From: a virus
Strand: one strand, 5' to 3'
Length of the DNA: 40,110 nt
IMG/VR virus record: IMGVR_UViG_3300038560_000049
Span: 1 to 40,110 of that record
The notes beneath the pieces were generated by a model. The model searched no databases. It saw only the letters and a program-made list of their open reading frames with translations, and had not been told where the DNA came from. Shown here one piece after another: positions 30,127-37,693 of the stretch. Position 1 is the stretch's first letter, and each line of letters starts with the position of its first letter. Both the position numbers and the translations under genes were made by a program.

Positions 30127-30814
30127 TACGCTTTGGCCGTTTCAACTGACCCGCGGGCATAGCAAGGAGCCTGCGAAGGGCGCGTGTTTGCTCGACGCGG
30201 TATCGTGGTTCGAGGATGGGCGCCTCGATGACAGACCGAAGTGTGTGTCGCCGGTGCTGGCTTGCCTGGGCCATCTGGCAAACGACATTCTGAACGACAA
30301 GAAACGCCAGGAATTGAGACGATTTATTCCTCGGCTGGTAGGCACGGTAGACAAAGAGGCTGATCGGCGCCGCGTCTCGTACCTGTTGTTCGTGTGCGAG
30401 GAGTTCGCACGTCGTTGGCATGACGCTCCGCTGAGCTACTATGCCCTCGAAAATAGGTTCGAGTTCTGGAGCGATCGCACGCGGATTGCGAAGGACCCAC
30501 GCGAGGATAGCCTCAGTCGGACGCTGTTGCTCACTGAGCGCCTCAATCAGGCCACTCTCCATCTTCAGGGCGTCCATCGATGGGTTGACCGATCGGAATT
30601 GCCGCCGATTGGCGCATTAACGCTTGGGGCCGACTCCCCGAAAATGTGTGCATCCGTAAAGCTTCATGAGATCACAGCACAGGAAGATGTAGCCGAGATC
30701 GCCATTGATCTGCTGGACGTCTGTTGTGCTATTGGTGCCCCGCAGACCGAGTGGGACTTCTCTCGGGTTCCAGCCGCTGTGAAGCGGTTCAGCCGCGCTC
30801 GGGAAGCGGTCTAA
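30116..30814 (+). CDS. Hypothetical helical protein
   Basis: 232 aa from ATG 30116, overlapping the previous gene by 11 nt; the frame extends to 30080. Starts MNLDTLWPFQLTRGHSKEPA. Mostly alpha-helical with cysteine pairs (ACLLDAVSWFEDG, VCEEFARRWHDAPLSYYALE). No family is recognised. It lies in the late operon, so it may be structural or assembly-related. Confidence 0.65.
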   Translation: MNLDTLWPFQLTRGHSKEPAKGACLLDAVSWFEDGRLDDRPKCVSPVLACLGHLANDILNDKKRQELRRFIPRLVGTVDKEADRRRVSYLLFVCEEFARRWHDAPLSYYALENRFEFWSDRTRIAKDPREDSLSRTLLLTERLNQATLHLQGVHRWVDRSELPPIGALTLGADSPKMCASVKLHEITAQEDVAEIAIDLLDVCCAIGAPQTEWDFSRVPAAVKRFSRAREAV

Positions 30815-31030
30815 ATGGGCGCCCTTTTTGGCGGTGCAAAATCGCCAGCCGCTCCGCCGCCGCCACCGGCCGCGGCAGCGCCAGGGACTCTTGCGCAGGC
30901 CGCTACCAATGTCGCCGCCCAGACCCTTGTGAACAACGAGCAGTTGTTCGGAGGCACCATCACCAACCAAGGGGGTGCCCAGGGCGAGCAGACCAACGCG
31001 GGCACGGCCAAGCGTTCCCTGCTCGGGTAG
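30815..31030 (+). CDS. Short proline-rich phage protein
   Basis: 71 aa beginning MGALFGGAKSPAAPPPPPAA and ending AKRSLLG. A glycine-rich start, polyproline, then TITNQGG...SLLG is a recognisable layout of short proteins located near phage portal and head genes. It starts right after the previous stop. Its exact role is unknown. Confidence 0.65.
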   Translation: MGALFGGAKSPAAPPPPPAAAAPGTLAQAATNVAAQTLVNNEQLFGGTITNQGGAQGEQTNAGTAKRSLLG

Positions 31031-31117
31031 TCAAGAAGTTCACACTATTGGGATAGGCGAATCCGTCCTCTCGCGCCTATGCGACCTCACCGAGTAGGAA
31101 CAACCACAGGTTTGAGG

Positions 31118-31375
31118 ATGACCAAACGTTTCCGGTTGGGATGGGTCTTTCGAGCAATCAGTCATCCGGATTCCCTGGGGTGGAATTGTCCCCGCTGCAA
31201 AGAGTGCAATCCGCTGCACCACGGCCTCATCAAGTGCGATGGCTGCGACTTTCCGCTCGATCAGTTCCGGGTTCGCGAGGCGCTCGCGGTCAGGCGGCAA
31301 CGACTTGCTGCGGCGCCATCCAGGTTGAACTACAGGACAGCGGTGACCGTGCTGCTGGCTGACATGGAGGTCTGA
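31118..31375 (+). CDS. Small zinc-finger protein
   Basis: 85 aa from ATG 31118 (AGG 8 nt upstream), with the frame open to 31079. NCPRCKECN...IKCDGCDFPLDQ gives two CxxC-type pairs, a rubredoxin-like zinc knuckle. Basic tail (VREALAVRRQRLAAAP). It overlaps the next gene by one base. Confidence 0.6.
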   Translation: MTKRFRLGWVFRAISHPDSLGWNCPRCKECNPLHHGLIKCDGCDFPLDQFRVREALAVRRQRLAAAPSRLNYRTAVTVLLADMEV

Positions 31376-32088
31376 TGCCGAAAAGTTTCATTATATGGGC
31401 GGCGACGCGCACGTCCTCGACCAGTCTGGCCAGTGTGACCGGAGCGGAGAACGAGCCGTTTCATTTCGGGCCGCCAGCCAACAGGCTGAATTGGGCGTAC
31501 GAGGAATGGCAGAAGGAGCGGACCAGCGAGAAGCTGGATTCCGGGCTGTTGATCGCTCTCTCTGACCGCCCATGCTTCAAGCACCTGCCGGAATGGTTCG
31601 ATGACGAGTTCAACGTCGCCCTGGCGATCAAGTCCACTGAATTCGGCTATCGGCATATTCATCTGATCCGGCTGAATGAACTGGATCGGCTGATCAGCAC
31701 CGACGTGGCGGGTCAGCTCGATTCGTGGTGGCCCAAGGAAGCCAGGGAGCGGTTTGCCGAATTGCGAAAGGGTGAGCGGAAGTTCAATCCGCTGGATGTT
31801 CCTCGGCTCATCGAAAACGCCAAACGGGTCCGGCGGGCCTGGTGGGCGGTCGAGCGGCATCTGTCTCCGGTACTTCACATCGTGTTCGAGCGGTTGACCG
31901 GCAGGGATGTCGACATCCGGGTCAGCACGCTCCGCAAGATCGCTGCGTTCCTTGATCTGCCGCCCGACAGCCTGCGCGATCTCGACCTGTCGATGAAGAA
32001 TGGCGCCCAGAATACGGCGCAGATTCTTGATCTGCTGCCGAACGTCGGGGAATTGAGAACACGGCTGATGGAAGAGGGATTGGTTTGA
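31375..32088 (+). CDS. Sulfotransferase-like protein
   Basis: 237 aa. An N-terminal FIIWAATRTSSTSLASV resembles the 5'-PSB loop of sulfotransferases. HIHLIRLNELDRLIST near 95-110 resembles their R-x-N...R-x-x-S 3'-phosphate-binding helix. FERLTGRDVDIRVSTLRKIA resembles the C-terminal helix region. The family moves sulfate from PAPS to sugars or lipids. A glycosyltransferase gene lies close downstream, so both may decorate a phage or host glycan. Identification is by motif pattern only. Confidence 0.6.
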   Translation: MPKSFIIWAATRTSSTSLASVTGAENEPFHFGPPANRLNWAYEEWQKERTSEKLDSGLLIALSDRPCFKHLPEWFDDEFNVALAIKSTEFGYRHIHLIRLNELDRLISTDVAGQLDSWWPKEARERFAELRKGERKFNPLDVPRLIENAKRVRRAWWAVERHLSPVLHIVFERLTGRDVDIRVSTLRKIAAFLDLPPDSLRDLDLSMKNGAQNTAQILDLLPNVGELRTRLMEEGLV

Positions 32089-32103
32089 TGGACGGCGGCG
32101 GTC

Positions 32104-32283
32104 GTGACGGGTAATTCGGAGATCGATCCCGAGATGACTCGCGCGTTTGACCGGTGGTACGAAGCTGCCCGACTGGCCGGACGAGTCGACGCTGAATCGC
32201 TCAAGGGGTTGGCTGAAGCGTTCTATGCTGGCTGGCAGGCGGCCAGCAGGCGCGGCGGCTTTGAACAAGGAACTCACAGTTGA
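32104..32283 (+). CDS. Small hypothetical protein
   Basis: 59 aa from GTG 32104. Contains FDRWYEAARLAGRVDAE and LAEAFYAGWQAASRRGG, the FYAGWQAA element being common in small phage proteins. It overlaps the next gene by TTGA. Confidence 0.55.
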   Translation: MTGNSEIDPEMTRAFDRWYEAARLAGRVDAESLKGLAEAFYAGWQAASRRGGFEQGTHS

Positions 32284-33383
32284 ACCGGTTTCCTGATCCG
32301 CGCCACGAGGCAGCGGTGCATCGGCGCGGTCATCATATCGCGCCCGACGTAACCTCGGTCAGGGTGATCTTCGTCATCCACAAGAACGAGCCGGCCCTTC
32401 CCGGCAGTGAGTCGGGACTGGGCATCACGATCAATTGCGACGTCCGGGTGCTTCGTCAGCATGGCGTCGACGCGCAGAGTTGGGTTCTTCAGAATTTCCA
32501 GCAGCTGTGTCACCGATTGGAAAACGAGGAATACAAATCGCAGCGTCCGATTACTCACCTTGTGGTCTCGACGCCGAATTATCTTCTCCCTCATCAGTTC
32601 GCCGAACTGGCCCAACGGTGGCCCGAGATCGAGTTCATCATGCTGGCCCATACCGGGTTGGCCTATCTGGCGATCGACGATCACGGCCCGGAGCGCATCA
32701 GGGAACTGCTGCACCTCCAACGAGGCACGCACAACTTCAAGGTCGCCGGCAATAATCCTCGGTTCGAGTGGTTCGGTATTTACGGTGTCAGGCCGTTACT
32801 GCTGCCGAACCTTTATGATACCAGCACCTTCGTCGATCTGGTGCACCACCGGAAAGACCACGATCCGCTGCGGATTGGGACGTTCGGCGAAAACCGGCCA
32901 TGGAAAAACCAGGGCATCGCCGCGATGGCGGCACTCAGCATCGCCCGCAAGCTGAACGTTCAACTGGAACTGTTCGTCAACGCTGATCGCTGGCCGCAGA
33001 CCTGGGGACATTCTCAGGCCCGGCAGGAATTGTTCGACGGGTTGCCGTGGGCCAAAATCCATAAGATCGATTGGTTGCCTTGGTCGAAGTTTCGGCAGAT
33101 CGTCAGCACGATGGACCTATGTATCTACCCTTCGTTTGACGAGACCTTTTGCGTAGTCGCCGCCGACGCTGTGGCTGAGGGAGTGCCGTCCGTAGTGACC
33201 TACGCGATGGAATGGGCTCCGCGGTCCTGGCAGGCGCCAGACCCGGCTGACCCCGAGAGTGTGGCAACCGTCGGCATGGCCATGCTGCACAACAGGTCTG
33301 CGGCGGTCCACGATGGACGGCGGGCGTTGACCGACTATGTGGCGGCTGGCGTTCAGCGATGGCTGTTCCACTTAACCCAGTAG
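32280..33383 (+). CDS. Glycosyltransferase (GT4-like)
   Basis: 367 aa from TTG 32280, with AAGGA 8 nt upstream and a TTGA overlap with the previous stop. A GT-B-like fold is suggested by RIGTFGENRPWKNQGIAAMA (about residues 200-220) and the C-terminal nucleotide-sugar site IYPSFDETFCVVAADAVAEG. The latter matches the E-x7-E style GT4 signature in spacing and acidic residues. It probably transfers a sugar to DNA, capsid or a cell-surface glycan. Its pairing with the sulfotransferase-like gene favours glycan decoration. Confidence 0.75.
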   Translation: MNRFPDPRHEAAVHRRGHHIAPDVTSVRVIFVIHKNEPALPGSESGLGITINCDVRVLRQHGVDAQSWVLQNFQQLCHRLENEEYKSQRPITHLVVSTPNYLLPHQFAELAQRWPEIEFIMLAHTGLAYLAIDDHGPERIRELLHLQRGTHNFKVAGNNPRFEWFGIYGVRPLLLPNLYDTSTFVDLVHHRKDHDPLRIGTFGENRPWKNQGIAAMAALSIARKLNVQLELFVNADRWPQTWGHSQARQELFDGLPWAKIHKIDWLPWSKFRQIVSTMDLCIYPSFDETFCVVAADAVAEGVPSVVTYAMEWAPRSWQAPDPADPESVATVGMAMLHNRSAAVHDGRRALTDYVAAGVQRWLFHLTQ

Positions 33384-33389
33384 GCGCCC

Positions 33390-33848
33390 ATGAAAATCTG
33401 GTTCGATACCGAGTTCATTGAAGATGGCAAGACCATCGACCTGATTTCGATCGGTATGGTCCGGGAGGACGGAGCAACGCTTTACCTGGAAAACCGTGAC
33501 TGCGATCTTGCGCGAGCATCAGACTGGGTCAAGGAAAACGTTCTGCCTCACCTTACTGGCGGCCCGGCGCACAACGCGGCCGGGATTGGGCAAATTGTTC
33601 GGAAATGGGCAGGCGAAAAACCCGAGTTCTGGGGCTACTACGCCGACTATGATTGGGTCGTGCTCTGCCAGCTTTACGGCACGATGATGGACCTGCCGAA
33701 GGGGTGGCCCATGTATTGTCGGGACATCAAGCAGCTGTGCGACAGCCTCGGTAATCCAAGGCTGCCCGAGCAAGGAAAGAACGAGCATCACGCTTTGGCC
33801 GACGCGAAATGGAACCGCCTTGCATATGAATTTCTGACGGCAGAATGA
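33390..33848 (+). CDS. 3'-5' exoribonuclease, Rv2179c-like DEDD
   Basis: 152 aa. FDTEFIEDG supplies the first two acidic residues near 6-8. A middle segment (YYADYDWVVLC) and the ending EHHALADAKWNR supply the remaining Asp/His residues. This matches the short Rv2179c-like exoribonuclease family. It may degrade host mRNA or trim tRNA 3' ends. It starts 6 nt after the glycosyltransferase stop. Confidence 0.8.
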   Translation: MKIWFDTEFIEDGKTIDLISIGMVREDGATLYLENRDCDLARASDWVKENVLPHLTGGPAHNAAGIGQIVRKWAGEKPEFWGYYADYDWVVLCQLYGTMMDLPKGWPMYCRDIKQLCDSLGNPRLPEQGKNEHHALADAKWNRLAYEFLTAE

Positions 33849-33857
33849 CAGACAACC

Positions 33858-34190
33858 GTGGTGCGTGCCCCAAGATGGCTTCACCGGGTTCGCGCCCATG
33901 CGAGCGGCCACGTCTGGACCCTGTGTCCGGTCTGTGGCCAGGGGTTCGGTGGTCATGAACGGGGCGGTCAGCTTGCCACAGGCACCGAGGGAGGCGTCCC
34001 GACCTGCAGTCGGCCCGACTGTCTGGCTGAGACCGTGCGCCGCAACAAAATCAATTGGGACGCCGTCGTGGTCTCGGAGTCTCCTGGGCCGTATAACAAT
34101 GACGCTGAGGCCATTGAGGCATTCCGCCCGGAGTTTCCCAAGATGCTTGCGATATACGATGATGCGGGTCTGATGGAAGTTGTAAAATGA
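33858..34190 (+). CDS. Zinc-binding hypothetical protein
   Basis: 110 aa from GTG 33858. LCPVCGQGFGGHE and CSRPDCL form a CxxC...C..C zinc site. Another frame from ATG 33846 overlaps the exoribonuclease stop but looks unlike a protein, so the N-terminus is uncertain. It ends in an ATGA overlap with the methyltransferase gene. Confidence 0.55.
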   Translation: MVRAPRWLHRVRAHASGHVWTLCPVCGQGFGGHERGGQLATGTEGGVPTCSRPDCLAETVRRNKINWDAVVVSESPGPYNNDAEAIEAFRPEFPKMLAIYDDAGLMEVVK

Positions 34191-34972
34191 TTCCCTTGGC
34201 GATCGATCTCTTCTGTGGGCTTGGCGGTTGGACCGAAGGTCTGCTGGCTGAGGGTTATGAGGTGATCGGCTTCGACATTGAGCGGCACGTCTACGGCGAG
34301 CACAGTTACCCCGCGCAACTCGTGCTGCAGGATGTGCTCACACTCCACGGTTCGCAGTTCAGGGGCGCCGCGCTGATCGTCGCCTCCCCACCATGCCAGA
34401 CCTACAGCTACCGGGCGATGCCATGGAAACGCGCCAAGGCGCTTCCGCCTCCGAGCAACGAACTGTTCGAGGCCTGTTTCCGCATCCAGCGCGAAGCGTC
34501 CGAAGCGGCCGGGCGGCGTATTCCGTTGGTGGTGGAGAACGTGCGTGGTGCTCAGCCATGGGTCGGGCGGGCGCGGTGGAACTTCGGATCGTTCTACCTG
34601 TGGGGCGATGTGCCGGCGCTGATGCCTCAAACCTTCAAGGCACAGAAGTTCAACCCTGACGGCACCGCACACCCTCCTGGATCGCGGTTTGCGATCGCTG
34701 ACAGCCGCAATCGGGGTGCCCAATCGTCTGGGCTGAACTGGAGCGATCGGACAAAGCGCGGCCAGGATTTCACGCGAGTCGCTGGCCATCAGGCGATGGA
34801 AGGGCGGAAGGTCGGGAAGGACTGGTTTGGCGGCTACGGCGGTGGTTTCGGGTGGGATTCGTCACCGATGCGGCGAAACAGTTCGAAGTCCCCCGCCCGC
34901 AAAGCCGCGAGCGCCATGATCGCCAAAATCCCGCTGCCGCTCAGTCGGCATATCGCAGCGACCTATCGGTAG
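34187..34972 (+). CDS. DNA cytosine-C5 methyltransferase
   Basis: 261 aa. Motif I is DLFCGLGGW (7-15), motif IV is ASPPCQTYS with catalytic Cys about 70, and motif VI is VVENVRG (115-121). A short target-recognition region and KIPLPLSRHIAATY (motif X-like) complete it. It is shorter than typical Dcm enzymes but has all catalytic parts. Probably protects phage DNA from host restriction. This is the second DNA methyltransferase of the window, with different chemistry from the DPPY enzyme. Confidence 0.9.
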   Translation: MIPLAIDLFCGLGGWTEGLLAEGYEVIGFDIERHVYGEHSYPAQLVLQDVLTLHGSQFRGAALIVASPPCQTYSYRAMPWKRAKALPPPSNELFEACFRIQREASEAAGRRIPLVVENVRGAQPWVGRARWNFGSFYLWGDVPALMPQTFKAQKFNPDGTAHPPGSRFAIADSRNRGAQSSGLNWSDRTKRGQDFTRVAGHQAMEGRKVGKDWFGGYGGGFGWDSSPMRRNSSKSPARKAASAMIAKIPLPLSRHIAATYR

Positions 34973-34994
34973 TGATGGACATAGGAGATTGACC

Positions 34995-35279
34995 ATGGAG
35001 CCCTGGAGAAGCCGTCTGATCGCCGAACACACGCAACTGTCGGAGCGATTGGCAAAACTCAACGCTGTGCTCGTTACCGGCGGCAAGCCGATTGATCCGT
35101 CCCAACAGCAGACGGCCCTGACGGCTGAGCGCGACGAACTGTCGGGCCGATTAGAGCGGATCAATCAAGCGCTGGTCTCGATCAGCCTACCCGACAAGCA
35201 AGTGACGCTGATGACGCTCCAGGCGTTCGTCATGCAGGACTATCTCGACATTCTGGAAAAGAGGATTGCGCTGCCATGA
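34995..35279 (+). CDS. Small coiled-coil phage protein
   Basis: 94 aa from ATG 34995, with AGGAGATTGACC upstream. EPWRSRLIAEHTQLSERLAK and FVMQDYLDILEKRI enclose a coiled coil. This pattern recurs in short phage proteins of unknown role. It overlaps the peptidase gene by ATGA. Confidence 0.65.
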   Translation: MEPWRSRLIAEHTQLSERLAKLNAVLVTGGKPIDPSQQQTALTAERDELSGRLERINQALVSISLPDKQVTLMTLQAFVMQDYLDILEKRIALP

Positions 35280-36307
35280 CCGTCCATCCGTACATCAAGA
35301 GGCCGCGTTCGGTGGTTAACCAACCCTGGGACGTACCGGCCCTGGCAAAGCGCTACCAATGGCCTACAGGACTGCCTGGAGGCGGCGTTATTGCTGTCGT
35401 GGAGTGCGGCGGTGGTTGGCTCAACAGTGACCTTCTTCGGTTCTGCCACGCCAGCAGTGTCGCGGTCCCGACTGTCATTGACGTTCCGCTCGACCTGACG
35501 AATGCGCCGGGCAAGTCCGATGCTGACGGCGAGGTTGCACTTGATATCGAGGTCGCTGCCGCCTCTTATTTTGCTGCCACCGGAAAAGCGGCGACGATCC
35601 GGGTGTACTGGGCTTCCGACATTGGTCAAGGCATTCAGAAGGCGCACCGGGACGGCTGCGACGTGTGTTCCGTCTCGTGGGGCGACGATGAGGCACAGTG
35701 GGGCGGAGAAGCCCTGTCAGCCCTTGGAGACGTGACAAGGGCGGCGGCTCAGGGCGGTATGATCACGTTCGCCGCAGCGGGTGACAACGATTCCTCCGAC
35801 GGAGGGCCAGGCGCGGTCAACGTCGATGCCCCGGCAAGCGCCCGGTACGTCATTGGATGCGGAGGCAGCAGCCTACCACAGAGCGGCCAGGAGACTGTGT
35901 GGAATAACAATCCAGGAAATGCCGACGGCGAAGGTACGGGCGGCGGTTATTCGACCTTCTATCCGTCTTGCGCCTGGATGAACGGCGCTCCGGTCGGCAC
36001 GGGTCGTATGGTTCCTGATCTTGCAGCAAATGCTGATCCGAACACCGGCTACAATGTCGTGATCGCGGGCCAGGTCGAGGTGGTCGGCGGGACATCTGCG
36101 GTGGCTCCTCTTTACGCCGGTTTGTTCGCGGCGTTCGGCCGGAAACTGGCGCCGATCGGACCGAAGATTTGGTCCAATCATCTGGCGTTCACCGACATCA
36201 CACAGGGGAACAACGGCAAGTATGCTGCCCGCGTTGGTCCCGACCCATGTACCGGACTTGGTAGCCCGATCGGCACCAAACTGGCCGCGCTGTTCGTGAA
36301 GGCCTGA
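35276..36307 (+). CDS. Sedolisin-type (S53) serine-carboxyl peptidase
   Basis: 343 aa. The S53 triad is visible: Glu86 and Asp90 in GEVALDIEV, oxyanion Asp170 in AAAGDNDSSDGG, and Ser274 in VGGTSAVAPLYAG. The C-terminal calcium site is FTDITQGNNG...GPDPCTGLGSP. No N-terminal pro-domain and no signal peptide are present, unlike most sedolisins. The gene follows a small phage protein by ATGA overlap in the late operon. The enzyme might mature virion proteins or act on the host envelope. S53 peptidases usually work at acidic pH. Confidence 0.9.
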   Translation: MTVHPYIKRPRSVVNQPWDVPALAKRYQWPTGLPGGGVIAVVECGGGWLNSDLLRFCHASSVAVPTVIDVPLDLTNAPGKSDADGEVALDIEVAAASYFAATGKAATIRVYWASDIGQGIQKAHRDGCDVCSVSWGDDEAQWGGEALSALGDVTRAAAQGGMITFAAAGDNDSSDGGPGAVNVDAPASARYVIGCGGSSLPQSGQETVWNNNPGNADGEGTGGGYSTFYPSCAWMNGAPVGTGRMVPDLAANADPNTGYNVVIAGQVEVVGGTSAVAPLYAGLFAAFGRKLAPIGPKIWSNHLAFTDITQGNNGKYAARVGPDPCTGLGSPIGTKLAALFVKA

Positions 36308-36309
36308 TC

Positions 36310-36462
36310 TTGAAGCCAGTTGAGCAGAAGCCTTCGGACCTGTCCGATCAGGTAGGGCCGCCTCCCAAGGCGCCTCCGGGCTTCTTTGGCGAGGCAACCT
36401 ATCACTTCAAGGACGGGGTGCTGGTCTACGTTGAGATCAAGCAGGGCTTTAAGCCGACGTGA
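36310..36462 (+). CDS. 50-aa small protein
   Basis: From TTG 36310, with GAAGG seven nt upstream. Starts with KPVEQKPSDLSDQVG and ends GEATYHFKDGVLVYVEIKQG followed by FKPT. The GFFGEATYHFKDG segment looks conserved-phage-like. It starts 2 nt after the peptidase stop. Confidence 0.55.
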   Translation: MKPVEQKPSDLSDQVGPPPKAPPGFFGEATYHFKDGVLVYVEIKQGFKPT

Positions 36463-36496
36463 GGATGGCGATCGGGCTGATTGACGATTTTTCTGG

Positions 36497-36525
36497 TTGA
36501 CTCTGAGTTCGCGGGCGCCTTTATT
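36497..36525 (+). promoter_or_regulatory. Sigma70-like promoter upstream of the tRNA array
   Basis: TTGACT (36497-36502), a 17-bp spacer, and TTTATT (36520-36525). It is well placed to read into the structured segment ending at the 36651-36682 terminator and, by read-through, into the tRNA genes. Confidence 0.5.
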
Positions 36526-36607
36526 GGTTACGATGGATCGAAAAGCCCTCTCCTGCTGGTATACGTCGCTCGGCAATATCGCCGAAGCGCAGCCGCATTT
36601 GCGGCCA

Positions 36608-36682
36608 GGGGCCTGAGATGTAGCCGCACCCGAAAAGTGTGATGAGTCTCAGGCCCCAGAACCTCCTTTCGGGGCCTTTTTT
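36608..36682 (+). terminator. Rho-independent terminator with a competing upstream stem
   Basis: AGGCCCC (36651-36657) pairs with GGGGCCT (36671-36677), followed by TTTTTT. The same AGGCCCC also belongs to an 11-bp perfect inverted repeat, GGGGCCTGAGA (36608-36618) with TCTCAGGCCCC (36647-36657), which would exclude the terminator stem. This is an attenuator-like arrangement just before the tRNA array. 36463-36730 holds no gene. Confidence 0.7.
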
Positions 36683-36730
36683 GTTGCCGTGCCTACGTTC
36701 TTTGAAGCGGTGAATCGGCAGTAGCATAAC

Positions 36731-36802
36731 GGGGAGCCCGCTGGGTCGGTGCTGTTCCTTGCAAGAACGGTTAGCGGAGTTCAATCCTCCGGCTCTCCAC
36801 CA
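36731..36802 (+). tRNA. tRNA-Ala (TGC)
   Basis: 72 nt. Acceptor GGGGAGC/GCTCTCC, anticodon loop CTTGCAA, canonical T-loop TTCAATC, encoded CCA. First gene of the array. Confidence 0.85.
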
Positions 36803-36806
36803 ATAT

Positions 36807-36881
36807 GCGGCTTGTGCGCGATGGTTTGCGTCCCTCCTTGCCATGGAGGATCAGCGGGTTCGATTCCCGCAGGCCGCTCCA
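36807..36881 (+). tRNA. tRNA-Gly (GCC)
   Basis: 75 nt. Acceptor GCGGCTT/AGGCCGC, anticodon stem CCTCC/GGAGG around TTGCCAT, T-loop TTCGATT, encoded CCA. Confidence 0.9.
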
Positions 36882-36887
36882 AATAGA

Positions 36888-36980
36888 CGGCGTCGGCTCA
36901 GGTGAGCGGCGGACTCTTATAAAGTCTGGAGAACGGGAGATACCCGTAACGGCCGGGATCGTTACCCGGGACGCCGACCA
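36888..36980 (+). tRNA. Class II tRNA, anticodon TAT by position (identity uncertain)
   Basis: 93 nt. Acceptor CGGCGTC/GACGCCG plus A-CCA. Anticodon loop CTTATAA gives TAT (isoleucine, AUA). A long variable arm contains ACGGG/CCCGT, normally a Ser, Leu or Tyr trait. The D-arm is tiny (GCTC-AGGT-GAGC) and the T-loop is ATCGTTA. Charging identity is unclear. Confidence 0.55.
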
Positions 36981-36983
36981 GAT

Positions 36984-37056
36984 AGCGGGAAGCTCAGGGT
37001 GGCCGCCGCGGCTCATAACCGCCGGCATGATGGTTCGATTCCATCTCCCGCTACCA
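36984..37056 (+). tRNA. tRNA with CAT anticodon (Met or Ile2)
   Basis: 73 nt. Acceptor AGCGGGA/TCCCGCT, loop CTCATAA, T-loop TTCGATT, encoded CCA. The A1-T72 pair argues against an initiator. Elongator Met versus lysidine-modified Ile2 cannot be separated here. Confidence 0.85.
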
Positions 37057-37058
37057 AT

Positions 37059-37134
37059 GCCCAGGTGGTGTAGTTGGCCTGCACGTGATCCTGAAGAGAT
37101 TGAGGTAGTCGTTCGATGCGACTCCTGGGCACCA
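37059..37134 (+). tRNA. tRNA-Phe (GAA)
   Basis: 76 nt. Acceptor GCCCAGG/CCTGGGC, loop CTGAAGA, T-loop TTCGATG, encoded CCA. Confidence 0.9.
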
Positions 37135-37140
37135 GATTTC

Positions 37141-37214
37141 GCGGACGTGGCGTAATGGCAGCGTTTCAGTCTTCCAAACTGATGGCGAGAGTTCGAATCT
37201 CTCCGTCCGCACCA
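37141..37214 (+). tRNA. tRNA-Gly (TCC)
   Basis: 74 nt. Acceptor GCGGACG/CGTCCGC, stem TCAGT/ACTGA around CTTCCAA, T-loop TTCGAAT, encoded CCA. Confidence 0.92.
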
Positions 37215-37215
37215 A

Positions 37216-37293
37216 TGGCATCTAGCACTCAGGGTGAGCGCGCTCGGCTGTTAACCGAGATTGAGACTGGTTCGATCCCAGTGGTGCCAGCCA
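37216..37293 (+). tRNA. tRNA-Asn (GTT)
   Basis: 78 nt. Acceptor TGGCATC/GGTGCCA, stem CTCGG/CCGAG around CTGTTAA, T-loop TTCGATC, encoded CCA. Confidence 0.9.
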
Positions 37294-37297
37294 GTTT

Positions 37298-37371
37298 GGG
37301 GGTAAAGTGTTACGGCAGCACTATCGGCTCCAACCCGATCAGATGGCGTTCAATTCGTCATACCCCTGCCA
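37298..37371 (+). tRNA. tRNA-Trp (CCA)
   Basis: 74 nt. Acceptor GGGGGTA/TACCCCT, stem ATCGG/CCGAT around CTCCAAC, T-loop TTCAATT, encoded CCA end. Confidence 0.88.
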
Positions 37372-37376
37372 GAATT

Positions 37377-37452
37377 GTTCCGCGAGGAAGCAAGCGAATC
37401 CCCCTGATTGCAAACCAGGTGCGGCCCGGGGCGGTACCGGGGCGGAACTCCA
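37377..37452 (+). tRNA. tRNA-Cys (GCA)
   Basis: 76 nt. Acceptor GTTCCGC/GCGGAAC, loop TTGCAAA, non-canonical T-loop GGCGGTA, encoded CCA. Confidence 0.82.
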
Positions 37453-37459
37453 ACTTGAT

Positions 37460-37535
37460 GGTGGGTGTGGTGAACCAGAGGACACGTTCCCCTGTGAAGG
37501 GAAAGCAGCGAGGCCAGCACTCGCCATCCACCCCA
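37460..37535 (+). tRNA. tRNA-His (GTG)
   Basis: 76 nt including encoded G-1 opposite C73, the histidine identity pair. Acceptor GTGGGTG/CATCCAC, stem TTCCC/GGGAA around CTGTGAA, non-canonical T-loop GCCAGCA, encoded CCA. Confidence 0.85.
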
Positions 37536-37538
37536 AAT

Positions 37539-37613
37539 GCCGACATCTTCCAGTGGCAGGAAAATCCCCTTGTAAGGGATGAACGGAGGTTCGATCCCAT
37601 CCTGTCGGCACCA
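37539..37613 (+). tRNA. tRNA-Thr (TGT)
   Basis: 75 nt. Acceptor GCCGACA/TGTCGGC, stem ATCCC/GGGAT around CTTGTAA, T-loop TTCGATC, encoded CCA. Confidence 0.9.
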
Positions 37614-37616
37614 GAT

Positions 37617-37690
37617 ATCGGAGAGGGCGGGACGCCCACGCGCGGCTCTGAACCGCGTCGTCTTCTGTTCGAGTCAGAACTCCGGTGCCA
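37617..37690 (+). tRNA. tRNA-Gln (CTG)
   Basis: 74 nt. Acceptor ATCGGAG/CTCCGGT, stem CGCGG/CCGCG around CTCTGAA, T-loop TTCGAGT, encoded CCA. Confidence 0.88.
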
Positions 37691-37693
37691 GAT

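Noticed and set aside
31330-32277. 315-aa minus-strand frame
   Set aside because: Antisense to the sulfotransferase-like gene, which fits the operon direction and overlaps.
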